Source: Laetiporus sulphureus 93-53
Lineage: Eukaryota > Basidiomycota > Agaricomycetes > Polyporales > Laetiporaceae
NCBI RefSeq assembly: GCF_001632365.1
Contig: NW_024468587.1
Coordinates: forward strand, 55,122-112,893
Direction: 5' to 3'
Length of the DNA stretch: 57,772 nucleotides
Shown here: positions 47,525-57,326 of the stretch, piece by piece
How the letters are laid out: every line of letters begins with the position of its first letter
Position numbering within the stretch: the first letter of the stretch is position 1
Translations under genes and position numbers: made by a program
The notes under the pieces: model-generated
Databases searched by the model: none
Told to the model about the DNA's origin: nothing
What the model saw: only the letters and a program-made list of their open reading frames with translations

Positions 47525-49403
47525 ATGGAAGCCCGGAGAGCATTCACCTCTGCCGCTCGCAACTTCTCCTCGTCCTCCCTCCGGGAACGCCTTTCGAGCA
47601 TCACCCTCACCACCAAACCCCTGCGCCCGGTCACAAACTTCCACCCACCCAACATCGAGTCGGTGCCGTTCTCCTTCCACGAAAGCCGGGCGTCCTGACT
47701 GACATTAGACGCGCATTCATGCAGCTTCGTGCCCTCCAAGATACCGAGGAAGAGACGGTTACAGACACTCGCTGTCGCGGTGTGGTCTACCGTCATCGTC
47801 TGGAGCACATTTGTATTCCTGATTCTCCTGTGCGCGGCTTGGGCTAACGTGGCTAGAGGCACAGTGCACGCTAATACCTTCACAGGTCCTATCCGCCGTT
47901 ATGGCCCTTCCTTGCTGCATATATGCTCTGGGTGCACGTCCTCGACAAGAGTCCTGAGAAGGGAGGACGGTTGAGCGCGTGGTTCCGCTCAGGACGGTTC
48001 TGGCGGTACTTCGCTGACTACTACCCCGCCTCGTGAGTGTCTCGTGCTCTTCGTGGCTACTGGCTTCTGAGATCGCACTGAACGTAATTGTTCAGCATGC
48101 TCAAGGTCAGTCGCGTTCGAATGGATGGGAAGTGTGAGCAGTACAGTGACGATCATAGACATGCGATTTGCCTGCAGATCGGCCTTACGTCTTCGGGTAT
48201 CACCCGCATGGTGAGGCATCAGTCCTGCTGTACCCTTTCTGGCTGCTGAATGTGCAATGATCTGCTATTGCAGGCATCATCGGCATGTGAGTTTAAAGAC
48301 GATCTACGCCGGATCTCGATCCTCACGCCTCCCGCAGGGGTGCACTCTGCACATTCGGAACAGAGAGTGCGTCCGCTGTTCCACCTTCTCATGTCTTCCG
48401 AGGCCACAGTTCTCCTGCAGGCACCGGCTTCTCGCAGTGTTACCCAGGGATCATCCCGCACCTGCTCACGCTCTCGTCGAACTTCCGCGTGCCATTCTAC
48501 CGCGACTTCCTTCTCGCGATGGGCATCCGCTCCGTGAGCAAGCAATCGTGCAGCAACATCCTCAAGGGCGGCCCGGGGCAGTCCATCACGATAGTTGTTG
48601 GTGGCGCTGCGGAAAGCCTAAGTGCGCGCCCGGGCACGGCGGACTTGACGTTGCGGAAGCGGTGGGTGTGGTCGTGCGTCGGATGATGGGGCGTAGTACT
48701 TACAGAATACTGGTCATAGGTTGGGATTCATCAAGGTTGCCATTCAGCATGGGTAAGCACGACCGCTTCCTCTATCTTCGAGTGCAGCTCATGAAAACGA
48801 ACGGGCAGAGCCGACCTCGTCCCAGTATTCTCTTTCGGCGAGAATGATGTACGTAGAGAAAGGTTCTGCAATTACCGTTTTTGTTGACTCGTCTAAATGC
48901 AGATATACCACCAAATGCCGAACGAGAAGGGGACGACAGTTTACGCGCTGCAGAAGAAATTCCAAAATGTGTTTGGGTTCACGCTCCCGCTTTTTCATGG
49001 ACGAGGGCTGCTTAATTGTGCGCCTACGTGTTTCATCAATGTACACTCGGGCTAATGTCTGCCTCTCTTCCTCTGGATGATTAGATAACTTGGGCTTGAT
49101 GCCTTACCGACGGCGAATTGTCGTAGTCAGTGAGTTGCAGCTCACTATGGTTCAGTATCTTTCCAGCATGACTGACAACTACCGTAGTCGGCAATCCGGT
49201 TCATGTGGAGAAGTGTGAGAAGCCGACACTGGAGGAGATCACGCATGTTCAGGGTTTGTACATAGAAGAGCTCATGAGGTGCGTCTTTCGACTTGCAGCC
49301 GCCGTTGCTTGGGGAGAAACTTACGTGGCTGTGCAGCATTTGGAACACATACAAGGACGAGTTCGCGCGGACACGGAAGCGCGAGCTGAGTATCATAGAG
49401 TGA
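47525..49403 (+). CDS. diacylglycerol/monoacylglycerol acyltransferase, DGAT2 family
   Basis: Model: join(47525..47691,47725..47829,47886..48032,48096..48105,48159..48210,48274..48286,48338..48366,48421..48661,48720..48752,48809..48848,48903..49017,49085..49129,49188..49278,49337..49403), 384 residues. It should make triacylglycerol at the endoplasmic reticulum and lipid droplets. After a basic RKRRLQTLAV a hydrophobic hairpin follows (VWSTVIVWSTFVFLILL), then YPPLWPFLAAYMLW. Family motifs are YVFGYHPHG (His158-Pro-His), GIIGMGALCTFGTE, FPGI-like YPGIIPHLLTL, GGAAESL, GFIKVAIQHGADLVPVFSFGE, and MPNEKGTT. Two micro-exons of 10 and 13 nt are needed. The first junction uses a 33-nt intron and is the weakest; the true first exon may differ. 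Confidence 0.85.
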
Positions 49404-49499
49404 TTATTACGTTTTAGGGTAAAACATTTCCGCTATTTGAACGCAGTCCTTGTGGTCTGAGCTCTGATAATTGTACTGTCGGAGGCTCGTTTGACCAGG

Positions 49500-49870
49500 A
49501 CGTCTGAGGCAGATTCTAATCAACCTTGTTCCTCCACGCTCTTTCCCAAGCACTTTTCCCCCCAGGCCATACATGTCCCTTCAAGCGCGCTTCTGCAATT
49601 GTTGGCGAACGAGAAGTCGATACCTGAATTGCAAAATTTTCCTGTTACAAACTGCATGATTAGGAACTAAGTTATGCCGGTGAGGTATGGCAGAGCTTGC
49701 GGCAGTCTTTCTGCTTCCCTCTCTTCCTGTGTCGGGCTCACAAACACTGCATACTTCATCCGAGGCAATTAATGTCCGCCGCGCTTCGAGGGCGGTCGAT
49801 TCCCCCACTTCTGCTTGAATTCCCATGACGCTACTGATCGCCATGAGCGCAATCCTATCAATGAACAACT
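49500..49870 (-). CDS. possible small minus-strand gene (weak)
   Basis: Minus-strand segments look coding-like: MAISSVMGIQAEVGESTAL, then EREAERLPQALPYLTG after a candidate short intron, and a last segment KGHVWPGGKSAWERAWRN followed by KVD and a stop near 49500. The introns needed are only about 31-35 nt, shorter than any well-supported intron here. I recognise no family. It may be a real small protein, a decayed gene, or chance. Confidence 0.25.
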
Positions 49871-49999
49871 AGTGTCTTCCGCGTAACTAGAGGCTAACGT
49901 CGGCTATCAGCTTGCGGTATGAGGATGGTATTTGTTGTGCCAGTCGTTTGTCTCGCGAGTCGACGAGATATATTGGCTTTGGATGTTTTCAACTGCCGA

Positions 50000-50008
50000 T
50001 ATATAAAG
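50000..50008 (+). promoter_or_regulatory. candidate TATA box (ATATATAAAGGG)
   Basis: A strong TATA-type string lies about 150 bases upstream of the ATG at 50153, at a spacing similar to the TATA-like element before the first Zn2Cys6 gene. Confidence 0.4.
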
Positions 50009-50152
50009 GGATCCAACCTATCCGGGCATGATGTTCACGCATGCCAGCTCGAAACGTTTACACACCCCGGGAAACCTTACTATATATGATGAACTGAATA
50101 CCGTCTAATAGACCATCCAGCGCTAACAATTCCCACCTTTCTCACTCCGGTC

Positions 50153-50233
50153 ATGGCTGCGCTAGTTCGAGCTAAGCGACGGCAAATGTTCCGAGAGCTG
50201 TTTCACATCATTGTCGAGATCTTGGGCTGCTGA
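50153..50233 (+). CDS. 26-codon small ORF downstream of a TATA box
   Basis: The frame encodes a basic-then-amphipathic peptide beginning MAALVRAKRRQMFREL and ending EILGC. The ATG has a favourable context (GTCATGG) and a TATA-like element upstream. It could be a true micropeptide, the truncated start of a lost gene (the helix resembles the opening of F-box-type proteins), or chance. Confidence 0.2.
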   Translation: MAALVRAKRRQMFRELFHIIVEILGC

Positions 50234-50756
50234 TGTTTTCGAGCATCGGTTGTCACCGCAGCTGGTCCTGATCAATTTCGTACATTCGCATCATTCTGCA
50301 TAGTCGAGAATCCTATCAAACATAGCCAGTTGGAAGGTACGACGGCGCAAGCGGGTACAAGGTCACTGAGAAAGTTCGACTGCAAGAATGATAGTGTGAG
50401 AGAATCTGTTGTGGAGTCGCATGGGTGGATGAACGCGAATGTAGTGGACGCGGTCATTTGACCTTGCATCTTGGCGCCTGTGCAACGCGTTACGCGACTC
50501 GGACGCAGCCCTTCTCCAATCCACAACCTCTCCTCGCATTCTGACATCGCCAGGCGCGCATTCATGTTCGATTTTCTACGATTTACGTTAGCACCCTTGA
50601 CGACGGAGTCTGATGTCGACAAGACTTCAGCAAGAATGGTTGTACTCGGGTCCAAAGCTCGCTTCTTCGTGCATTCCGGCGTGAAGCGGCCCTGAAATAG
50701 TGAGCGGTGTGAATGCAGATGAGAAATGTTCTCGCAGGAACGGTGTCTCCCCCCCA

Positions 50757-50783
50757 TGCATATATAGACCGCATATATGCGGT
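50757..50783 (+). promoter_or_regulatory. TATA element and 16-bp palindrome of the GH5 promoter
   Basis: GCATATATAG lies about 60 bases upstream of the GH5 start codon. Directly after it ACCGCATATATGCGGT (50768-50783) is a perfect palindrome, which could be a dimeric regulator site or overlap the transcription start. Confidence 0.45.
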
Positions 50784-50820
50784 GTCTACGGTATCCCAGC
50801 GACCCAAGCAGTCTGTCAAG

Positions 50821-53023
50821 ATGCACGCGCTCGTCGGCCTCGCTGCGTTGCTCGCGTCCTCGAAGTACGCGTTTGCTGGGTACCTGCCAGACAAGATCTA
50901 CGGTGTCAACATCGGTGGATGGTATGTTGTCGTCGTATAGCTGAGATTCTTCCTAGAAGCGCTGACCTGTGTGCAGGTTGGTACTGGAGCCGTGGATGCT
51001 GCCTGCAGGTATGCGCATCCTTCGTTACATAGACCGAGTCTCACATACGTCGTGTAGAGTGGGAAGGCATGGGCGGCCAGATCTGCGATGACTGTTCGCA
51101 ATGTATCGGGTCTGAATGGTGGGCTTGCGTGCGACCGTTATAAAATTCTCCCGAGTGACCTTACACGTACAGGAACTATACGAAAACATACGGTCAAGCA
51201 ACCGCTAACGTAGAGTTTACAAAACACTGGTCAGTGCAACCGCGAGATCCTGTGCGTCACGTCAATAACAATCCCTCCAGGTCTACCTGGTTCACCCAGG
51301 AGGATGTGGACACGCTCGTAGCGGACGGTATCAATACTGTCCGGATACCTGTGAGCTCTTTTCTGCTCCTGATATACCAGACATCTGACGATGGAGCGCA
51401 TATAGCTCGGTTTCTGGATCGTGGAGCAGATCGTTAACAGGGAGACCGAATTTTACGCGGAGGGAGGTATCGTATACCTCGTACGTACTCATTTCACATG
51501 CTGCCTACAAGGGCGTTCATGATGATCAATAATCTCATTATTATTCTCAGCAATCAGGGCTCAAGATGCTCAGCGACGCTGGAATTCAGGTCATCCTCGA
51601 TCACCACGCGTTGCCCGGAGTACAGACCAGCGACCAGTCATTTACCGGAAAGTACGTCCATACAGTCTTGACGTATCTGAGACGTGCCCTCAAGGCGTGT
51701 GATCTAGCTGTACGGACAATGTCCAGTTCTACGCGAGTCCGGTTAATTAAAGTGGAAGAGGCGGAATCTGACACGTTTCTTCCCTCAGACTGCCTACAAC
51801 TACGAGCGTGCGCTAATTTGGACGGCGGTCATGACGACCCTTGCACATCTCGATCCGAACTTCAACACAGTCTTCGCCATCGAGGCGGTCAACGAGCCCA
51901 TCATGGACGCAGACGAGACTCCCGGCTACGGCTATTGTGCGTAGTCCCTTCTCTTTTCCCCTCCTGCCCACCCATTGTCCGCTGACCACAACTTCATACA
52001 GTCCAGAAGAACTTTGTTGACACAGTGCGCGCGGTCGAACTCACATTGGGCATCACCGTGCCAGGCATGACGCTTGACACGTCGATCACGACGACCAACT
52101 TCACCGCAGCGCTCGGCCAGGTTGCGAGCGCGACGACGATCTTCAACACGAACGTCACCGAGGCGCTCGCCGCTGCGGCGCCGATCCTGCTCGAGCTCGC
52201 GATGCAGCTGTCCATCCCGGCCATCCTGGACACGAGCTTGGCATTAGGCATAACGTCGCGCAGCACGCTGTGGACGACGTGAGTGGGTCGGGTTGTGACG
52301 AAGAGCGATGAGTGCTGATTGATGTGATTGGGTGGTAGATTCATGGACGTCGACTGGCAGTACGACGACCCACCGAACCCTGCGGATGCTGCTATTGGAC
52401 CGCAGGGCTATGACAATCACCTCTACTACAGCTTCGGTGTACGTTCAGGCTCATCTCATTCCATATGCGCCATATACTGATCTCCGCCGAACAGGGCGTC
52501 GCTGACGCGAATCCGACTGCCTACATGGAGAGCATCTGCAGTATGTCCTTGTCGTCCCATATCTGTGCAGTCCAACATGACTGAAAGTGTGCTAGACCTG
52601 GACAGAGTGCAGGCGGATGCCGTACAAGGCGACACACCGCTGTGGTTTGGAGAGTGGGGCCTTCCGACGCAGTTTGATGCAACGGATGCGTTCCTGTACA
52701 TGTGGGCGGACGCGCAAAAGCGCGCATATACCAAGGGCGCAGGATGGATCGTGAGTGCTTTCCGACGATGCGCAGGCTGACGTCGCTGAGTCATGCACAC
52801 GTAGTTCTGGAACTTCAAGGTTGAGCAGTCGGAGCTCGCGGGGAACCTGTCCCGGCAGTGGCGAGTGTCGTTTATTTACTTACATGTCAGCATATATTTT
52901 GTGGAGAGCTGATGATATGCGCGCAGGTCTTACATCGAGGGCGTGAAGCTCGGCTACCTGACGCGGAATCCCGCCGACTATCACAATGCTAGCGTGTGCG
53001 CGCCTTACATCGAGTCTTCCTGA
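50821..53023 (+). CDS. GH5 exo-beta-1,3-glucanase (secreted), copy 1
   Basis: Model: join(50821..50921,50977..51008,51058..51118,51173..51229,51281..51350,51406..51480,51551..51651,51708..51741,51789..51936,52002..52278,52339..52438,52495..52540,52596..52750,52805..52860,52927..53023), 469 residues. The signal peptide is MHALVGLAALLASSKYAFA. GH5 landmarks are YGVNIGGWLVLEPWMLP, STWFTQEDVDTLVADGINTV, VILDHHALPG, the acid/base Glu213 in FAIEAVNEP, and the nucleophile Glu387 in LWFGEWGLP. It should trim beta-1,3-glucan in the cell wall. The last intron seems to start with GCGAGT, because only that gives the expected RQWSYIEGVKLG. A closely related second copy begins near 57327. Confidence 0.87.
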
Positions 53024-53150
53024 GCGGGACACTCACACCGGGAATGAATTATTTCGATATTCTATGTAAACAAAATGGGACGGGACAATGACTACTGTAC
53101 ATGTGTAGATACTATCACCAGTCAATACCAATGTCTACAGTGTAGTTGAG

Positions 53151-54175
53151 TCACTTACGAACGCTGAGGACGCATTGATTGAATGCATCGGCGATGTTGA
53201 GTATGCTGCTGTTGTCGAGGACGCTAAAGGGGGCCTTCGGGCTGCCTGCCTTCTGCACAGTATCTGGAGGGAGGCCGGAGGACCCGACCGCGCTTACGAT
53301 GCGCATGCCCTCTGCGAGGGTGGGAAGTTGGGACCTGCGGATCAGAGCAGTGTTGAGAAAGCGTTTCGTCTCACCGGACATGGTGGCTGGAGAAATGGCT
53401 TACGGGCATATATACACTCGACGATACCTTGGACGCAAGCCATAGTACGGAGCTTCACGCTACACATCAGCACCGCACAGGAATATCAAGGCAACTCATA
53501 ACTACTTACGTCGCGATCGACTCCATCACCCGTGTCTCGCCCCGGTCTGCTTCGCCTGGCAGTATACCAGGGCGGAAGATGATTGTGTCATTATACCCGA
53601 GCTCGGCGAGCTTCTGTTCGGTGATGCCCTTGCTCCTGTATCAATGGAGCTCTCAGCGACTCTCAGACTTGGATTCAAACTGCTGACCTCCAGTAGGATT
53701 CCCAAGAGTTGGGATTTGCGCCGCCAACCTGTGGGTAGGATGGGTGAATTACTACTTCATCAGGAGTTGAGAGAAGGTAGGACGTACGGATACGTAGAGC
53801 AGGCGTTGGGGGAGCGATGAGTCGTCGGACTTGGCTGCGCGGGCGGCGTTGACGACGTATCTAGAATTAATGGCTCGTTAGCGTGCTGAATGCCGTTAAG
53901 AGAAGCTGGACTACGCACTCTCTGTCGATCTTGTCAAACGCAGCAGCACTGCCCGCTTTCTTACGCGTCGTTTTCATACTGCAAAGATAATCTCAACCTC
54001 CATACGCGTTCACCTCTGCAACGTGAGCACAAACGTGGTGAAGACCACGTCCCACTTCTTGCCCTTGAAGCCGGCTTCCTCGAGCTTCTCAAAATCAATG
54101 ACCTTCTGCTCGAGCTTCTCCTTCCCCGTCACGATCTTCTCCGGAGACGTTACGTGCCGCCCATACTCGGACACA
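53151..54175 (-). pseudogene. TIP30/HTATIP2-like NAD(P)-binding protein, 5' end missing
   Basis: Exons: complement(join(53151..53334,53375..53398,53510..53635,53688..53728,53788..53860,53919..53978,54035..54175)), about 216 residues. Blocks in order are VSEYGRHVTSPEK, KWDVVFTT, TTRKKAGSAAAFDKIDREYV, RLLYVSVGGANPNSWESYW, RSKGITEQKLAELGY, TIIFRPGILPGEADRGETRV and a C-terminal LPTLAEGM. This is the short-chain-dehydrogenase-like TIP30/Fmp52 family. The first exon, which should encode the Rossmann glycine motif (V-G-A-T-G-x-x-G), is not found upstream. Instead P450 sequence on the other strand begins there. The remaining exons join in frame, so the loss is either recent or a new first exon is used. 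Confidence 0.65.
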
Positions 54176-54207
54176 CTGCAGGGCGTATGTAGCAGACGCT
54201 GGCCACT

Positions 54208-54858
54208 TTGTGGTTTGGATTGGCACTTAAGGCTAATCACACGCCACCAGTCTACCCTGCGAACATTCGAATCATCCGTGGGGCCGATGTCGACGTCCGA
54301 GTACCAGTCTCAAAGCTGTACAAAACTGCTAGCGGAGAGCTTGCAGATTACTTCGTCATCCCCGCAGGAACTGTACGTGTCTTGATTCATCTCGCTCCGA
54401 TCCGATTAAAACAACTATTAACAAGCAAAATAGGATGTGATTTTTCCCATCGCCTCAATCAACATATTACCCTCAGTCTGGGGTCCAGACGGCGAGCAGT
54501 TTAGAGCTGAGCGGTGGATTGAAAAGGATGGGCTTCCCGAGGAGGTGCAGAATTTGTCGGGGGGATTCGTGCACACTTTCACGTTCATCTCGGGCCCGAG
54601 AGCTTGTCTGGGCATGCGATTCGGTACGCTTACTGGATTTTGCTCTCCTCGCGTTACTCCTTGCATTATTGACTTTTGCATCTGCCTACGGAAACAGCTA
54701 TCTCGGAGATCAAGGTTCTGATCTCCCAGCTTCTGGTGACCTTTAGCTTCCACGAGCCCGTGAGAGGAGCGCCACAGATTACGATCGTATCACCAGCACA
54801 GATTATGGCGAGGGGAAAGGACGGCGTGCCCATTGCTGTGAGGTTGCTGGTGGACTAG
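54208..54858 (+). pseudogene. cytochrome P450, C-terminal part only
   Basis: Exons about 54208..54372, 54434..54623 and 54698..54858 join in frame. They contain the segment after the K helix (IPAGTDVIFPIASIN), the PERW-type block FRAERWIEKDG, the haem-binding FISGPRACLGMRF with the Cys ligand, and AISEIKVLISQLLVTFSF with a normal C terminus and stop. The N-terminal two thirds (membrane anchor, I helix AGxDT, K helix ExxR) are absent from the window. It is a 3' P450 fragment of the membrane-bound fungal type, not a functional enzyme unless joined to distant exons. Confidence 0.75.
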
Positions 54859-55641
54859 GGAGGGATAGAAGTGACCTAGAAATTTTATTATGCAACAGCA
54901 TTGCTGCCCCAGTTTGTGTCCAATTCTATGGGCTCTGTGAGCGGCGATCTACTGTACCGTACTTAAGCTTGCCGCCGGGGAGGTCTTCTCCGTCCAAGCG
55001 TGAGGGAATTGAACAAGATCACGTCCAAGCCTAGTCTCGTTCCCACGACGTTCCGTCGCTTGTGCTCTGCAGAGCTCTCTGTGCGACACCCCCGTGAGAT
55101 TTTTTAGGAGTATTCAAGATCGGTGCTTTCCCGATCGTTGCCAGGGTTTCTCTGGAGGCGAGGACAGTCACTCTACTTACGTACTCTTCTCCACTCCCTC
55201 CCATGAGAACTTTTCAAGAACCATTCAAGATTTATTCACGATCCAACTATCAGAACATTTGTACTCAGCTGTGGCACAGGAGGAGGTGGAGGAGGTGGTG
55301 GTATATTTAGTCACAACCAGTACAATGTTGACCGGACACCTGTCAGCCAAGGTATAGAGGGGGGAGAGAGTGCACAAGAGGAGCTGTTTGAATGTCTGGG
55401 CTCGAGACTAGGGCAGGTCATGCAGAGAGCTCTGAAAGAACGTCTGTTTCGAGACTAGTCCAAGCCCCGACCGGATCTCTGACATTTTCGAACCTCATCT
55501 GTTTTTCCTTTCTTTTTCGCTCGCCTTGTCGCTAGCGGCTACATCGTCGCCACTAGCCGTTCGCCATGGCTGCAGCTGGTCCGCTCCCAGCAGCTGCCTT
55601 GCTCGTCACCTCCACTCGCTCTACCCAAACCTCTTTGGGAC
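54859..55641. other. convergent 3' intergenic region
   Basis: This lies between the P450 fragment and the Ran-like gene. TCGAGACTAG occurs near 55402 and a similar TTCGAGACTAG near 55449. No gene was recognised. Confidence 0.45.
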
Positions 55642-56698
55642 TTACTTGGCTGCGTCAGCATAAGCCTTTTCCGCCTCCTCCTGCACGGCTGGGTCGACTT
55701 CGGCCGACGGTTCTTCGAGCTCTACTTTGTCGGTGAGTTGCACTGATGCGCTGCGGGAGGGATTCAATCAGTTCGAATATGGATAAAGATGAGAAATGGA
55801 GACGGGAAAAGGAGAGGTGCGGGGCACGCACCCGAGAAGTGACTTGATGATCTTCAGGAGGAGCTCTCTGACGTTGTAGTTGGCCTATATAATCCGACGA
55901 AAGGGAGTAAAAAGGGCCGGGAAGAAAAAGTACCTGGTCAGCAAAGACGGCCTGGATAGCGAAGAGTGGAAACGGACCTTGGACGAGATCTCGATGTAAG
56001 GCAAGTTGAGCTTTTGAGCAAAATCAATGCTTTCCGGCTTCACTTCTCGGTTCTGAATGAAAAATAACTACGTTAGATATGTACTCGCAAAGCAGAGGGA
56101 GGGAAGCTCACCTTCACATCATCGACCTTGGTTCCGACGAGAATAACTGGCAGCGGTCTGCAAAACGCGAGCATAATTTGATCAGCTTCTCTTGCTTGAG
56201 CGACATGTGTGGCATATTAAAAGAAAAGTGACTTACTCCGACCCCTTCCTCCCGTTTGCCTTCTGCAGAGCCTCGTACCAAACCGACACCTTTTCGTATG
56301 ACAGTTTTTTGGTCGTGTCGAAGAAGAGCAGAGCGGCGCTGGCTGTACGGAAGAAAGCATCTTCAGGCAGTCCTCCCTATTCCATTATGCTCTTAGCATG
56401 CAGAAAGACGCCGTCACAGAGGAGGTAAGTAGAGCTCACCTTGGCGTGAACGAGCGTGTCGTAAAGAGTGATGGTGACGGAGCCGGCAGAGGTGTAGATC
56501 TTGACCGGGATGATCTCAGTTTTGATCGCCGGTATCTTCTTCGTTGCGCTCTTGCCGCTGGTGAAGCGAGAGGCGAAGGTCGAGCGACCAGATCCGAATT
56601 CACCTGTTTGATTTGGGACATTAGCTGACATGGCTCGCTTTTGAGGAGGAGGAAAGGGAGCTGCCGGCGAGGACGACTTTGTACTCTTGAATAGACAT
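55642..56698 (-). CDS. Ran-like small GTPase with degenerate nucleotide-binding motifs
   Basis: Model: complement(join(55642..55750,55832..55884,55978..56052,56112..56157,56237..56376,56440..56603,56665..56698)), 206 residues, close to Ran. It aligns along its length: EYKVVLAG start, LPVILVGTKVDDVKNREVKP (Ran has a GNKVD-x-KDRKVK block), NLPYIEISSK, ANYNVRELLLKI, and a C-terminal tail with VDPAVQEEAEKAY. Key residues differ: the P-loop is GEFGSGRST, with Arg18 for the invariant Lys; the switch I Thr is not conserved; and G3, normally DTAGQ, reads DTLVHAK. It also lacks the acidic DEDDDL-like end. It probably cannot bind or hydrolyse GTP normally. The first intron would begin with GC (GCAGCT). 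A diverged duplicate with a binding role is plausible; a decaying gene is possible. Confidence 0.72.
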
Positions 56699-57326
56699 CG
56701 ATATCGTCTGTAGCTGGATGAGAAAGGGTTTGCGTAAATTTGGGTGGAAATGGTGGCGGAAGAGTGGAAATGATTTGAGTAGACGGAGGTTGGACGACGT
56801 GAATCGTGTAGTCAAGACCGCTGAGCCTGGATACTGTGATTAAAATGCAGGTACTACGTAGGTAATGTGATTCAAAGAAGCCCTGAACTCGCTGCCCGTG
56901 TTCCTCGTCCACACTTGAGTACACGTCGCAGACATTGTTCGAGCGACTGGATGTGCTGTTGTTGTACTTCGTTCAGTTCCTCGTCTCCCCACCGTTAGCC
57001 ACCAACGACACTGTCTACTTTGTTCAATTCAGTCCGCCCGGCTACGAGAACCGAGAGGACAGCGAGCAACCCCGGTGGATAACGACTTCGATAGGTTCCA
57101 CAAGACGAACGCAACTGCAACGCTCCTCGAACGAGACAAGGCAGTGAGAGCTCTCGATGATATGCGATACGCTGTTAGGGCTGACTGCGACTGTGTCTGG
57201 TAAAACCCTACTCAGCAACCTGTTATGCGAGATTGGTAAACATAGGGCAAGGTACGCACTGTTGGACACGTACGGTGTGCAACAGTAGTCTATTCCGGCA
57301 CTTTCGTGCGGATTGACGGTGCATAG
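56699..57326. other. intergenic region before the second GH5 copy
   Basis: No firm gene. If the second GH5 copy has a first exon it should lie here. The string TACGGTGTGCAACA near 57271 resembles the copy-1 exon-1 sequence TACGGTGTCAACA but with an extra G, and no signal peptide frame is evident. Confidence 0.4.

Larger units (their letters stand above)
49404..50820. other. intergenic stretch with two small candidate ORFs
   Basis: No firm gene. It holds a TATA-like element near 50000, a 26-codon ORF downstream of it, a possible minus-strand small gene around 49500-49870, and the GH5 promoter at the right end. Confidence 0.45.

Noticed and set aside
47830..47885. Apparent frameshift in the acyltransferase gene
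   Set aside because: A first reading with the donor at 47849 was out of frame. The donor GTGCGC at 47830 restores the frame and the expected YPPLWPF block, so no frameshift is needed.
53335..53398. Internal Met (SGETKRF) as start or exon of the TIP30-like gene
   Set aside because: Reading through it conflicts with the phase of the preceding exon. A 40-nt intron at 53335-53374 gives HHVRSQLPTLAEG in frame instead.
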